DNA of 61,279 bases from a virus: IMG/VR virus record IMGVR_UViG_3300006925_000018, positions 1 to 61,279 of that record. The stretch is one strand, 5' to 3'. Below, in pieces: positions 35,253 to 43,343 of this stretch; positions within the stretch are counted from its first letter, which is position 1; every line of letters begins with the position of its first letter. Below the pieces are notes generated by a model. It searched no databases and was not told where the DNA came from. It saw nothing but the letters and a program-made list of their open reading frames with translations. A program made the translations under genes and the position numbers.

Positions 35253-35563
35253 TGTACACAGAACAGTTACACGATTTACTAGGTAAGACAGTTACAGTTA
35301 GAAGCATTAATAATGACGAATTCATTGGTAAACTAATATCAATGGATGAAGATTTTATTGTTATGCAAAACCCTAGATCAGTATTAATAAATGGACCAGA
35401 TGTAATACTTGGACCATTTTTATTAACCGCAAAGGCAGATATTGTGCCTATGCAACTAAACAACGTATTATGCGTTGTTCCAACCTTGCCTGAGGCAGAA
35501 AAAGATTATAAAGATTCTGTACTTGAAGAGGCAAATGCTGAAGAAAGCATTAAAGAAGATTAA
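35252..35563 (+). CDS. Sm-like small beta-barrel protein, putative
   Basis: A 103 aa protein. LLGKTVTVRSINNDEFIGKL and then ISMDEDFIVMQNPR resemble the Sm1 motif of Sm/Hfq-like barrels (conserved Gly and Asp/Asn), followed by a longer loop and an acidic, probably disordered tail. The similarity was judged by eye and is weak. Sits in the nrd operon. It resembles, in outline, the 95 aa protein at 58386 (GSIVTVKLNSGEELVARFES). Whether it binds RNA cannot be told. Confidence 0.45.
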   Translation: MYTEQLHDLLGKTVTVRSINNDEFIGKLISMDEDFIVMQNPRSVLINGPDVILGPFLLTAKADIVPMQLNNVLCVVPTLPEAEKDYKDSVLEEANAEESIKED

Positions 35564-35633
35564 TGGTACACACTTGGGTATAGCAGTTATAGTGCTATAT
35601 TTTGTGTTTGCTATTTGTATTTTCGATAAATAA
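35535..35633 (+). CDS. hidden 32-residue single-span membrane peptide
   Basis: ATG 35535 is preceded by GAAGAGG (35525-35531), a proper ribosome site. It encodes a lysine-rich start (MLKKALKKINGTH), then one hydrophobic helix (LGIAVIVLYFVFAICIFDK). It overlaps the end of the Sm-like gene, and its stop lies inside the late box at 35625. The amphipathic positive start with a single helix is typical of small membrane effectors and holin-like peptides. Lack of homology evidence keeps confidence moderate. Confidence 0.5.
   Translation: MLKKALKKINGTHLGIAVIVLYFVFAICIFDK
35625..35632 (+). promoter_or_regulatory. T4-type late promoter, leaderless arrangement (PAAR gene)
   Basis: GATAAATA is followed by five bases and ATG 35638. 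Confidence 0.75.
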
Positions 35634-35637
35634 AAGT

Positions 35638-35922
35638 ATGTTCGGAATAGGTAAAGTAGGTATGTCAATGTGCGGGCCGGGTGGTATTGTAATAGGACCA
35701 GGTGCTCCTATGGTACTTGCTGAAGGTCTACCAGTTAGTGTTGCAAACGATAAGGTTACACCACATGGTGAGAACATGCATGCCAAACCAAATGTTCTTT
35801 TACCAACATGTAGTAAAACCGTTTTTGCAATGGGCAAGCCAGTTGCAATGCAGGCACAAACTACAGCCACATGTTTTCATCCTATGACATTAGGTGCTGT
35901 TACTGTTAAAGTTGGTATCTAA
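35638..35922 (+). CDS. PAAR-repeat spike-tip protein
   Basis: A 94 aa protein. I took ATG 35638 (MFGIGKVGMSMCGPGG) because a late promoter sits five bases upstream; a longer reading from 35602 would start before the transcript. Gly/Pro-rich repeats (GAPMVLAEGLPVSVANDKVT, PHGENMHAKPNV, TVFAMGKPVAMQ) with interspersed Cys and His match the PAAR fold, which caps the central spike, often around a metal ion. In T4 the counterpart is gp5.4. It sharpens the tip that pierces the outer membrane. It overlaps the convergent minus-strand gene by four bases. Confidence 0.85.
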   Translation: MFGIGKVGMSMCGPGGIVIGPGAPMVLAEGLPVSVANDKVTPHGENMHAKPNVLLPTCSKTVFAMGKPVAMQAQTTATCFHPMTLGAVTVKVGI

Positions 35923-36959
35923 CTAAAATACGATTGTATTTTTCTTTCATTTAAAAACGTCTTATTAAACTTTTGTGCATAATATAAAGTCTTTAATGCG
36001 TATTCATCTGAATGATTAATCTTTGAAACTGTCTTACTAGTCATGTTCCAATCAGGACATAACATGTTTACAAACATATAAAACTCTTCACCGTTTTCTG
36101 TAACATGTCCAGACGGAGTTACATGTATATCATTCTTATCTGGATTGTCGAAGCCTTGAAGTTGTGAATGATTAATTGCTTGACTTACCATAGGAAATTG
36201 TAATAATCCTCTACCATCTTTTTCAGCAACAAAAGTTCTTAAACTGTTATAGTTTTCTAAATGTCGTTGTAATGGCACTGGTTTAATGTTATTATACTTG
36301 TCTTTGATTTCTCGTAGTTGTACGGCATCATAATCATCATCTAACATTTCTGTTTCTAATTGTACTGGAACTACATCGTATAGCCAATTACCTGTTTGAT
36401 CAATAACACATGAGCCTATAACATCATTTTTTATACCAGGTGTAAACTTAATTTTTACACTTCTTTGAGCACAAAAAGTAGTTATGTAAGGTATCTGATG
36501 TTTGTTATGCTCGTACACAAAGAACTCTACCATTGCGTTAGAGTTTGCTAGGCTAAGTACATTTGCTACTGATTCCCAAGTTTGTCCTAAGAATATTTTA
36601 CCACACTCTTGTTCAAACCCATCGCAAAATACATGTATCATTGCTTGATGGTCTTTTAATGTTTCTACAGTTTTTGATGGTATCATACCATATGTAGAGA
36701 TTGTAAGCATACCGCCTACTAGTTTAGATATTCTAGTTGCATCTTTCCACAGCCCTGCATCACCATAAGTACTTTTTAAATATATAGGCTCATCAAACAC
36801 AAAGAACCCTTCTGAGATGCTGTCTAAACTGTGTAGCACACTTTCTAAGTCTAAGTTAAGTTCTGGGTAATCTCTTTTACCGAATCGGTGTTGTGCCCAT
36901 TGTCCTTGCGAACCCAACGGATTGTAAACTGTACTGTGTGTTGTAGGATCTATAATCAT
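35919..36959 (-). CDS. radical-SAM-shaped protein lacking the cluster cysteines (hypothetical)
   Basis: A 346 aa protein. YLKSTYGDAGLWKDATRISK, GMLTISTYGMIPSKTVETLK, HVFCDGFEQECGKIFLGQTW and MVEFFVYEHNKH follow the alternating strand-helix order seen in radical-SAM barrels, including the segment that usually reads as a G-x-I/T-N-G loop. The CxxxCxxC motif is absent, so no [4Fe-4S]-SAM chemistry can be expected from this chain. The resemblance is by eye and may be wrong. A strong hairpin with a U-run ends immediately at its ATG (see 36960). It overlaps the PAAR gene end by four bases. Confidence 0.4.
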   Translation of the reverse strand: MIIDPTTHSTVYNPLGSQGQWAQHRFGKRDYPELNLDLESVLHSLDSISEGFFVFDEPIYLKSTYGDAGLWKDATRISKLVGGMLTISTYGMIPSKTVETLKDHQAMIHVFCDGFEQECGKIFLGQTWESVANVLSLANSNAMVEFFVYEHNKHQIPYITTFCAQRSVKIKFTPGIKNDVIGSCVIDQTGNWLYDVVPVQLETEMLDDDYDAVQLREIKDKYNNIKPVPLQRHLENYNSLRTFVAEKDGRGLLQFPMVSQAINHSQLQGFDNPDKNDIHVTPSGHVTENGEEFYMFVNMLCPDWNMTSKTVSKINHSDEYALKTLYYAQKFNKTFLNERKIQSYFS

Positions 36960-36999
36960 AAAAAAACCGTGCTATTGTTTATATTTAGCACGGTTTTTT
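36960..36999. terminator. bidirectional intrinsic terminator, 14-bp stem
   Basis: AAAAAACCGTGCTA (36961-36974), 11-base loop, TAGCACGGTTTTTT (36986-36999). T-runs follow on both strands. On the minus strand it ends the subtilisin transcript; its U-run (7 bases) touches the ATG of the 346 aa gene. On the plus strand it would end read-through from the PAAR gene. Confidence 0.85.
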
Positions 37000-37014
37000 A
37001 TTAACTTAAACTTA

Positions 37015-38574
37015 TTACGGTTTGTAGTTGATCGCTGTACTATAGTTTACAACTTCATCGTATGATGCATCATCTGTGTCGTAATAAAATGAACTTGGGT
37101 CATTATCAATATCTAATTCACTTTCAGCAGTTTCATATAAACCAACTGAGAATTCTTCTACCATTGTTGCTGAAGTAGTATCTGTACCTGTTCCTGGCAC
37201 CATACCTCTTACTGCAAACAAGTAAATACCTGGCGTTCTATCTGCTGGGCATGTACTTGCATCAGTTGTATCAATGCTTAAAATACCTGTTGATACATCA
37301 AATGTCATCCATGGTGGTAAAGGAGCAAATGGTAATACTACAACACTAGTTGCATTGTCGGCAAGTCCTAAATCTACTGTACTAGCCGCCGCCCCTCGTT
37401 GTATGTTAGCAATTCTTCCTGAAGGAACACTTGTAAGTACTCTGGAGTCAACATTCTTAGTGGCAAGAGACGCTCTATAAACTGATGAATAATCAACATC
37501 TGGATCTGATTCATCAAACGTTAAAGTAAATGAACCACTTGCGTGACCATATGCTAACATCTGTTCTTTAATCTCACTTGATGTAAGAGCAGTATCTCTT
37601 TCGACAAAGTGTGTTACAACACCTGCTACTAATCCTGATGATAAACTTGTTCCTGTACCGTCTAAATAATTTGATACATTAGCACTATCGGCAACATCTA
37701 TGCCAACACCTATTGCAAACATATCAAGTTGAGCACCAAAGTTAATAAAACTATTACCTGAACTGTGTGGAGCATTAGTAAATGATGTAACCTGTAAATC
37801 ATTATTGAATGATCCAACTGTAATAATTTCGTCAACGCCTGCTGGAGATTTAGTATCAACGTTTACGCCATCATTACCAGCCGCCGCTACAACAACTAAG
37901 TTACTTGCGTTCATTTCTAATATCTTTGCATCAACAAAAGCATTTGTAGGTATAGTCCATGGTAAACATACCGCTTTAACATTTGAATTTGTGTTTGCAT
38001 TATGATGCACTAAAATTGCACTTAGTGAATTAATAATTTCACCAACTGTAACTGAACCACCGTTTGTATTAAACAGTTTAACGTTCTGTAAGATACAGTC
38101 TGGTGCTGTACCAATATTTTTACCTATGATCATTGATGCTACTGCTGTACCGTGTCCTGCAGTATCACCGTAATTGCTTATCGCACTATCGTCTTCGAAG
38201 TTTGTCCATAAGTTTTGAATTTGTCTTCCGTCAAACTCGGTGTGTAGATTGTTAATACCTGTATCTACTAGGTATACAAATTTACCGCCACCTGTTCTTG
38301 CTGGGTTCCAGTTCCTTTCACCTGATGTATGAATACATTTGTCTAGGTGGTCTGTTGTATATGTTGCGCCTGCTTGTACGGTTACAGTTACTGATTCTGA
38401 TGCATCTTGACTGGCTGTAACACCTATGATTGCATCTTTTTGTGCCTCTGTGGCGTCTATTTCGTACGTTAGGTTAAATCCTAATGTACTAATAACCGTA
38501 GCACCTGCTGTAGTAATCGCACTCTGAGCCGCCGCATCATCGGCACTATTCATGCTCACTAAGTATCTTGCCAT
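37015..38574 (-). CDS. subtilisin-like serine protease (S8) with propeptide-like N-terminus
   Basis: A 519 aa protein. Residues 1-70 resemble an I9-type inhibitor propeptide. The catalytic domain carries D104 (VYLVDTGIN), H141 (GHGTAVASMI), the oxyanion N234 (VAAAGNDGV) and S310 (GTSLSSGLVAG), so all four residues are intact. A C-terminal beta domain (about 385-470, with PPWMTFDVSTGILSIDTT) resembles Ig-like putative adhesion domains. No signal peptide, so it is cytoplasmic or virion-borne. A late promoter (38622) drives it, with a GGAGAT ribosome site. Roles could be virion maturation, tail processing or host-surface digestion. Confidence 0.9.
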   Translation of the reverse strand: MARYLVSMNSADDAAAQSAITTAGATVISTLGFNLTYEIDATEAQKDAIIGVTASQDASESVTVTVQAGATYTTDHLDKCIHTSGERNWNPARTGGGKFVYLVDTGINNLHTEFDGRQIQNLWTNFEDDSAISNYGDTAGHGTAVASMIIGKNIGTAPDCILQNVKLFNTNGGSVTVGEIINSLSAILVHHNANTNSNVKAVCLPWTIPTNAFVDAKILEMNASNLVVVAAAGNDGVNVDTKSPAGVDEIITVGSFNNDLQVTSFTNAPHSSGNSFINFGAQLDMFAIGVGIDVADSANVSNYLDGTGTSLSSGLVAGVVTHFVERDTALTSSEIKEQMLAYGHASGSFTLTFDESDPDVDYSSVYRASLATKNVDSRVLTSVPSGRIANIQRGAAASTVDLGLADNATSVVVLPFAPLPPWMTFDVSTGILSIDTTDASTCPADRTPGIYLFAVRGMVPGTGTDTTSATMVEEFSVGLYETAESELDIDNDPSSFYYDTDDASYDEVVNYSTAINYKP

Positions 38575-38621
38575 GTTTATATCTCCAATAAAGTTCTAAG
38601 TTGAAACTAATTTATACTAAG

Positions 38622-38629
38622 TATTTATC
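38622..38629 (-). promoter_or_regulatory. T4-type late promoter of the subtilisin gene
   Basis: Minus-strand GATAAATA, 47 bases before ATG 38574, with a ribosome site in the leader. Confidence 0.7.
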
Positions 38630-38655
38630 ATAAACGGACAGGAAACAAACCTTTA

Positions 38656-39756
38656 ATGGAAAATACAACAATAGAAATTGGTAATACCACAACAGTAGAG
38701 TTAGACTTCATTGCTGGGTCTACAGCAATACATTTATCTAAACCAAGTCAACCTAACCTAATGAATCTTTTTGAAGAGCAGTTAGCATCTTTGGAAAAAG
38801 TTACTGTTTGTTTAAGTGGTGGACTAGATAGTCAGTTCTCAGCAAACCTGGCAAAGAAATTTTGTAAAGATGTTAATGCTGTGTGCTTTAGATTTATGTG
38901 GGACGACAACATAATCAACTCAGACGATGTAGTTACTGCACAACAATTTGCAGACAAAATAGATCTAGAACTACATTACGAAGACATTGATATCAAAGAA
39001 CACTTAACAAACAGTTCAGCAGAATATACTAGAAAGTACACAACTGTAAGTCCTCAGATATCAGTGCAACTAGCGGCAATTAAAAAATCCAAGTTTAATG
39101 ATAGAACACTTATGCTTGGCGGAGACGCACCTACGATAGCAGTAACAAAGCATTTTGATCAAGTATATTTGCAACGTAAAACATACTATAACGAAGACGG
39201 TAAAACAACAGGCACAAATACATCAGCACCTAACTTTTATTATGCCTTTAGTGCGCCTTTCAGTATACTTGAACAAACACATGGATTACATATTATAAAA
39301 GATCCGTTTTTACTTACTCCAGAGATACTATATGCTGGCTACTATCAAAACAAATATGTAATAGAGTCTTTTGGTGAAGTTATGTTAGTAAAGAACAATG
39401 CTAAAACAAATGCAGACAAGTACAAAGAAAACTATTACAAATCATTTGAAGACTTTGAATATGTATTTCCTATTGCAAAACGCACAGGGTTTGAAAACTT
39501 GAAGTTACATCTTGCAAGTGTCACAGGTAACTTTGATGAATTTGACGAAAAGTATAGACAACCATTGTATAGTGTAGCACAAGAATGCACTTGGTTTAAT
39601 CCTTTACTATTCAATAAAGGAAGAATTGTAGCGGCTAGTACAAAAGCAAAAGTATTTTTTCCAGATAAGGAGTCAGTGGAGTTAGAAGATATAATACTTA
39701 ATAGTGTGAGAGAAATAGAACCTTCTGCTTGTAATATATATAACTTCGATTGGTAA
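38656..39756 (+). CDS. PP-loop ATP pyrophosphatase, asparagine-synthase/QueC-like fold
   Basis: KVTVCLSGGLDSQFSANLAK carries the SGGxDS PP-loop (about residues 54-60), which binds ATP and adenylates a carboxyl or carbonyl group. An N-terminal beta region of about 45 residues precedes it. The rest is 366 aa in total and has no glutaminase Cys1, so it is not an intact asparagine synthetase. Candidates are asparagine-synthase-like amidation, tRNA thiolation, or deazapurine (QueC-like) chemistry. Divergent from the subtilisin gene. The metalloprotease follows without gap. Confidence 0.65.
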   Translation: MENTTIEIGNTTTVELDFIAGSTAIHLSKPSQPNLMNLFEEQLASLEKVTVCLSGGLDSQFSANLAKKFCKDVNAVCFRFMWDDNIINSDDVVTAQQFADKIDLELHYEDIDIKEHLTNSSAEYTRKYTTVSPQISVQLAAIKKSKFNDRTLMLGGDAPTIAVTKHFDQVYLQRKTYYNEDGKTTGTNTSAPNFYYAFSAPFSILEQTHGLHIIKDPFLLTPEILYAGYYQNKYVIESFGEVMLVKNNAKTNADKYKENYYKSFEDFEYVFPIAKRTGFENLKLHLASVTGNFDEFDEKYRQPLYSVAQECTWFNPLLFNKGRIVAASTKAKVFFPDKESVELEDIILNSVREIEPSACNIYNFDW

Positions 39757-40134
39757 ATGTTACACGTCTACATCACAGGACAGATTAAAAACAAAAAGAA
39801 AATAGAACAATTTTCTATTGATTGTTTAGAGCATTTTTTTAAACATAGAATAAAACGTGATGTAGATATTGATATTAGAATCACAAAGTCTCACACAGAT
39901 AATTCGCATGGTGGTTGTTACGGCGACCATCAACATGTTGTTTTAGAGATTGCTAAAGGCCTCAATGAGGACAGCACATATCACCCGTTTGATTATAAAG
40001 AAATAATAGTTACAATAGCACATGAGTTAGTACATGCAAAGCAACACATTAGACGAGAACGTATAGACCAATTAGATTCTGAATCAGAGGCTTATAAGTT
40101 AGAATATATGTTGTACGATAAGTACTGGACTTAA
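39757..40134 (+). CDS. SprT-like zinc metalloprotease
   Basis: A 125 aa protein with HELVHAKQH (HExxH motif near residue 91) and a downstream acidic cluster (LDSESEAYKLEY), whose Glu may supply the third ligand. The size and motif fit SprT-like or minigluzincin domains. No signal peptide. It lies immediately after the PP-loop gene. The substrate is unknown; removal of DNA-protein crosslinks is known for SprT/Spartan relatives but is only a suggestion here. Confidence 0.68.
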   Translation: MLHVYITGQIKNKKKIEQFSIDCLEHFFKHRIKRDVDIDIRITKSHTDNSHGGCYGDHQHVVLEIAKGLNEDSTYHPFDYKEIIVTIAHELVHAKQHIRRERIDQLDSESEAYKLEYMLYDKYWT

Positions 40135-40135
40135 A

Positions 40136-40345
40136 CTATGTAGTTTGTTCTGGAGTCTTCCAAACTATTTTTATACCACGTCTAACAAGTTCGTTCATGC
40201 ATTTCTGCTTAATTTTATTTTTTTGACCTTTATTAATATAATCTATTAGTTCTTCTTTAGATTGTTGTTTAATATAAGAATGTACTGTTACTTTACCTTT
40301 GCCTTTTACAAAAGTAGTTTGACTTGGTTTAAATTTTACTGGCAT
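40136..40345 (-). CDS. small basic conserved-type protein, 69 aa
   Basis: A compact, very basic protein (MPVKFKPSQTTFVKGKGKVT) ending in RRGIKIVWKTPEQTT. I recall similar proteins in many T4-like marine phages but cannot confirm. A minus-strand late promoter (40389) and an AAGGA ribosome site support it. The leader holds an inverted repeat (ACTACAAAA at about 40358, TTTTTGTAGT at about 40373). Convergent with the metalloprotease. Confidence 0.6.
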   Translation of the reverse strand: MPVKFKPSQTTFVKGKGKVTVHSYIKQQSKEELIDYINKGQKNKIKQKCMNELVRRGIKIVWKTPEQTT

Positions 40346-40388
40346 GATCCTTCTTGTTCTACTACAAAATAATTTTTGTAGTTGCGAA

Positions 40389-40396
40389 TATTTATC
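40389..40396 (-). promoter_or_regulatory. T4-type late promoter, minus strand
   Basis: GATAAATA on the minus strand, about 43 bases before ATG 40345. Confidence 0.65.
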
Positions 40397-40435
40397 AAAA
40401 ACTTAACACTATGCTTAACCAAAATGGCACTATGC

Positions 40436-40443
40436 GATAAATA
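40436..40443 (+). promoter_or_regulatory. T4-type late promoter of the 55-aa protein
   Basis: GATAAATA lies 48 bases before ATG 40492, divergent from the minus-strand late promoter at 40389. Confidence 0.65.
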
Positions 40444-40491
40444 TTGGTATAGATATAATTAAATGTACATTATACAAAAGGATTTAAAAAC

Positions 40492-40659
40492 ATGTCAAAA
40501 ACACCCTATGAAATTAGGTTAGACTTAGTCAAAGAAGCAAAAGAGATTCTACAAGCAAAAGCAAAGAATCCAGAAGATATGCCTACAACTGAAGAAGTAC
40601 TAAAAGAAGCAGAACGTCTTAACGAGTTTGTATCTAAAAAGCCATTCGGCGAAAGATAA
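40492..40659 (+). CDS. small helical protein, 55 aa
   Basis: Reads MSKTPYEIRLDLVKEAKEIL through ERLNEFVSKKPFGER, an amphipathic two-helix protein with no membrane segment. It is preceded by a late promoter and AAAAGGA. Small proteins of this shape (starting S-x-Y-E-I-R) occur in T4-like marine phages, in my recollection, next to structural genes. Function unknown. Confidence 0.6.
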   Translation: MSKTPYEIRLDLVKEAKEILQAKAKNPEDMPTTEEVLKEAERLNEFVSKKPFGER

Positions 40660-40718
40660 AATACACCAAAATATATCCCACCTCTCCCCCACTATAAGTA
40701 AATACTATTAACAAAAAG

Positions 40719-40794
40719 GCTCGAGTAGCTCAGTTGGTAGAGCAACTGATTTGTAATCAGTAGGTCGTAGGTTCGACTCCTATCTCGAGCTCCA
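40719..40794 (+). tRNA. tRNA-Thr (anticodon TGT)
   Basis: Seven-bp acceptor GCTCGAG/CTCGAGC, anticodon stem ACTGA/TCAGT with loop TTTGTAA (TGT), GTTCGAC T-loop, and encoded CCA. All stems pair. Confidence 0.95.
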
Positions 40795-40810
40795 TTTTGT
40801 TATACCGCGT

Positions 40811-40886
40811 GGGGCGGTAGCTCAGTTGGGAGAGCGATTGGTTTGCAACCAATAGGTCGGAGGTTCGATCCCTCTTCGCTCCACCA
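40811..40886 (+). tRNA. tRNA-Ala (anticodon TGC)
   Basis: Acceptor GGGGCGG/TCGCTCC, with the G3-U70 wobble that is the alanine identity element. Anticodon stem ATTGG/CCAAT with loop TTTGCAA (TGC). CCA is encoded. Confidence 0.96.
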
Positions 40887-40963
40887 TTATTGCCTTAAAA
40901 GTTTCCAAACAAACATTGTAAAGTGTAAATACATTTAACTAATATTCTACAACAAGGTAAACA

Positions 40964-41857
40964 ATGTCAGAGAAAAACGCAAACAACAAATCACACAAAC
41001 AGCCACAAGAAGCCAGTGATGAGGTGATGCATAGATTACTTGATCAAAAAATTGAAATCCCCATTGGCTTACTAAGAAAAAAACATATCTTTATTGCAAC
41101 TCCTTGTTATGGTGGCCAACTAGGTGAGCCATATTTTAGAAGTATGATGAAACTTGCAATTATGTGTAACAAGTATGATATTCCTTATACTATTAGCACG
41201 TTAGCAAATGAAAGTTTAATTACAAGAGGTAGGAATACACTTACAAGTTTCTTTATGGCAAACGAAGAAGCAACACATTTATTCTTTGTTGATGCAGACA
41301 TTGAATTTGAACCAGAAGATCTATTGCGTATGGTTGCATACGACAAGCCTATTACAGTAGGAGCATATCCTAAAAAAGCAGTAAATTGGGATAGTATTAT
41401 ACATGCCGCTAGAGCAAACCAAGAAGAAACAGCACATACAATCGAAGGACATAGTTCAAACTATGTTGTAAACTTTGACTTTCTAAGAGATGAAAGTGGT
41501 AACAAAACACCGCAAGTACAAATTCAAGATAACTTGATTAAACTTAAAGATGCTGGTACAGGATTCATGTGTATCAAAAAAGAAACTATTCAACAGATGT
41601 TTGATAAACACACAGACTTAAAATATGTTAATGATATTAATGTAGATAATAAGTTTGAGCCATTTATGTATGCATTGTTTGATTGTATCATTGACCCAGA
41701 TAGCAGACGTTATTTGTCAGAGGATTATACATTCTGTAGACGTTGGCAAGAGATGGGAGGAGATGTATGGCTAGATCCTAGAACAGCACTTAATCACGTA
41801 GGGCATTATACGTTCCGTGGAAACATTAGAAAATTATTAACCGGAGATCCTGTATAA
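40964..41857 (+). CDS. glycosyltransferase-like protein (GT-A fold)
   Basis: Residues about 40-230 follow the GT-A order: IFIATPCYGGQLGEPYFRSM, ITRGRNTLTSFF, and FFVDADIEFEPEDLLRM with the D-x-D metal site. Later, RRYLSEDYTFCRRWQEMGG is the acceptor-side Glu/Asp. At 297 aa with no signal peptide or membrane segment, it probably glycosylates a virion or nucleic-acid target. Its stop shares a base with the next gene, another glycosyltransferase. Confidence 0.75.
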   Translation: MSEKNANNKSHKQPQEASDEVMHRLLDQKIEIPIGLLRKKHIFIATPCYGGQLGEPYFRSMMKLAIMCNKYDIPYTISTLANESLITRGRNTLTSFFMANEEATHLFFVDADIEFEPEDLLRMVAYDKPITVGAYPKKAVNWDSIIHAARANQEETAHTIEGHSSNYVVNFDFLRDESGNKTPQVQIQDNLIKLKDAGTGFMCIKKETIQQMFDKHTDLKYVNDINVDNKFEPFMYALFDCIIDPDSRRYLSEDYTFCRRWQEMGGDVWLDPRTALNHVGHYTFRGNIRKLLTGDPV

Positions 41858-42747
41858 TGGCAGAAGAAGTAAAAACAGTAGACAGCAAAATAGATAAAAC
41901 AGTAATTTCTGTACTATTACCTACCAGAGGTAGAACAGACCTTTTAAAGAAAAGTTTAGAGAGTTTAATTAATTCAGCAAGTGATCCTAGTAGGTTAGAG
42001 ATACTCCTAGGACTAGATGACGATGACGAAGATATAAGACCGTTCATTGAAAAAGAAATAGCACCCTTTATGCAAGAGAAAGGTGTTGAATGTAGGGCAA
42101 ACATATTCGAACCATTGGGCTATAAGAAATTAAATGTATACGTTAACACACTTGCCTCATCGGCAACAGGACAATGGATTTTCTTTTGGAACGATGATGC
42201 AATTATGGAGACACAAGGTTGGGACGATGTTATCGAGAGCAAAAATGGTCAGTTTAAGTTATTTGCTCCACATGATAATCATAATGGACACCCTTATGCA
42301 ATCCTACCAATTTTACCAATGGATTGGTTTCGCTTAATGGATCATTTAAGTTTAAATGCACAAAACGATGCATGGTTAAGTCACATTGCTTACATGTTAG
42401 ATATATTTGAAAGAATAGACATTACATTTTTACATGATCGTGCTGACTTAACAGGCAACAATGATGATGATACATTTAAAGCAAGAGAATACGCAGAAGG
42501 CAATCCAGATGACCCAGCAGACTTTTCTCACACCGATATGCAAAATCAAAGAGTAAGAACTGCATATAAAATTGCTTGGTTCCTTGATAGAATAGGACAG
42601 CATTCAGATTGGTGGGACAATGTCGTAGCAGGTGAGCAAGATCCATTTGAAAAAATGATATGGCCTGAAAATGTTGCTGGTGCAGGGCAGTTGGATTCTA
42701 TATCTTCTAAACCAGAAATTTCAGACGACGAAATCATAGAGCTGTAA
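41857..42747 (+). CDS. GT2-type glycosyltransferase
   Basis: VISVLLPTRGRTDLLKKSLE is a typical GT2 start, then LEILLGLDDDDED, and WIFFWNDDAIMETQGWDDVI carries the D-D/DxD metal site. The C-terminus is acidic and unusually extended. Expressed with the gene just upstream. The sugar donor and acceptor are unknown. Marine T4-like phages often carry such pairs, so a role in virion-surface or DNA modification is plausible. Confidence 0.75.
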   Translation: MAEEVKTVDSKIDKTVISVLLPTRGRTDLLKKSLESLINSASDPSRLEILLGLDDDDEDIRPFIEKEIAPFMQEKGVECRANIFEPLGYKKLNVYVNTLASSATGQWIFFWNDDAIMETQGWDDVIESKNGQFKLFAPHDNHNGHPYAILPILPMDWFRLMDHLSLNAQNDAWLSHIAYMLDIFERIDITFLHDRADLTGNNDDDTFKAREYAEGNPDDPADFSHTDMQNQRVRTAYKIAWFLDRIGQHSDWWDNVVAGEQDPFEKMIWPENVAGAGQLDSISSKPEISDDEIIEL

Positions 42748-42755
42748 AAAAACAC

Positions 42756-42784
42756 TTGACAAACACCAAGTAATCCAGTATAAT
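42756..42784 (+). promoter_or_regulatory. sigma-70-type promoter of the exonuclease gene
   Basis: TTGACA (42756-42761), 17 bp, TATAAT (42779-42784), then a 22-base gap with TGGAG before ATG 42807. Confidence 0.85.
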
Positions 42785-42806
42785 AGTTATTTACTGGAGT
42801 ATTCGT

Positions 42807-43343
42807 ATGGCCACACATGCAATGATAGACATAGAAACACTAGGCACAGAACCTGATTGTGTTGTATTATCAGTGGGTGCAGTTAAGTTTGATCCGCACA
42901 ATTCTCAAGAACCACATGCTAAAACATTGTGGAAGCCTAACGTAGATCAGCAAACAGTTGCCGAACGCAGTATATTAGACAGCACACTTGAATGGTGGGC
43001 AAAGCAACCACAACACATACAAGACGAAGCATTCAACGAAGAAGGTAGAATGCAACTTGCTGATTTTATGCAGGACTTAAACAAGTACCTTGTGGGTGTT
43101 GATAAGATTTGGTGTCAAGGACCTCAGTTTGATATGGTCATTCTTGAAAACTTGTTCACACAATTTAACCATCACAAAGGCTGGGCTTTTTGGCAAATAA
43201 TGGATTGTAGAACACTTTTTAACATAATGCCTACAGATCCACGTAAAGCAATACAACAAAACCTACATAGTGCTGATGCTGATGCATTCTACCAAGCAGT
43301 ATGTGTACAGCAATCTTACAAGCATTTTAATGTTGTTCAATGA
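42807..43343 (+). CDS. dexA: DexA-type 3'-5' DEDDh exonuclease
   Basis: D8-I-E10 (AMIDIETLG) is ExoI. WCQGPQFDMVI is ExoII with its Asp, and HSADADAFYQA is the ExoIII His/Asp pair of the DEDDh class. T4 DexA (227 aa) degrades host DNA and single strands; this one is 178 aa. It has its own strong sigma-70-type promoter, consistent with early expression. It overlaps the next gene by four bases. Confidence 0.85.
   Translation: MATHAMIDIETLGTEPDCVVLSVGAVKFDPHNSQEPHAKTLWKPNVDQQTVAERSILDSTLEWWAKQPQHIQDEAFNEEGRMQLADFMQDLNKYLVGVDKIWCQGPQFDMVILENLFTQFNHHKGWAFWQIMDCRTLFNIMPTDPRKAIQQNLHSADADAFYQAVCVQQSYKHFNVVQ

Noticed and set aside
35602-35637. Longer N-terminus of the PAAR protein
   Set aside because: Adds Leu/Phe-rich residues that precede the expected late transcript start, and PAAR proteins start near MFGIGKVG.
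38656-39756. Assignment of the PP-loop protein as QueC
   Set aside because: SGGxDS alone is shared by many families; no QueC zinc cysteines were seen, and the protein is longer than QueC.
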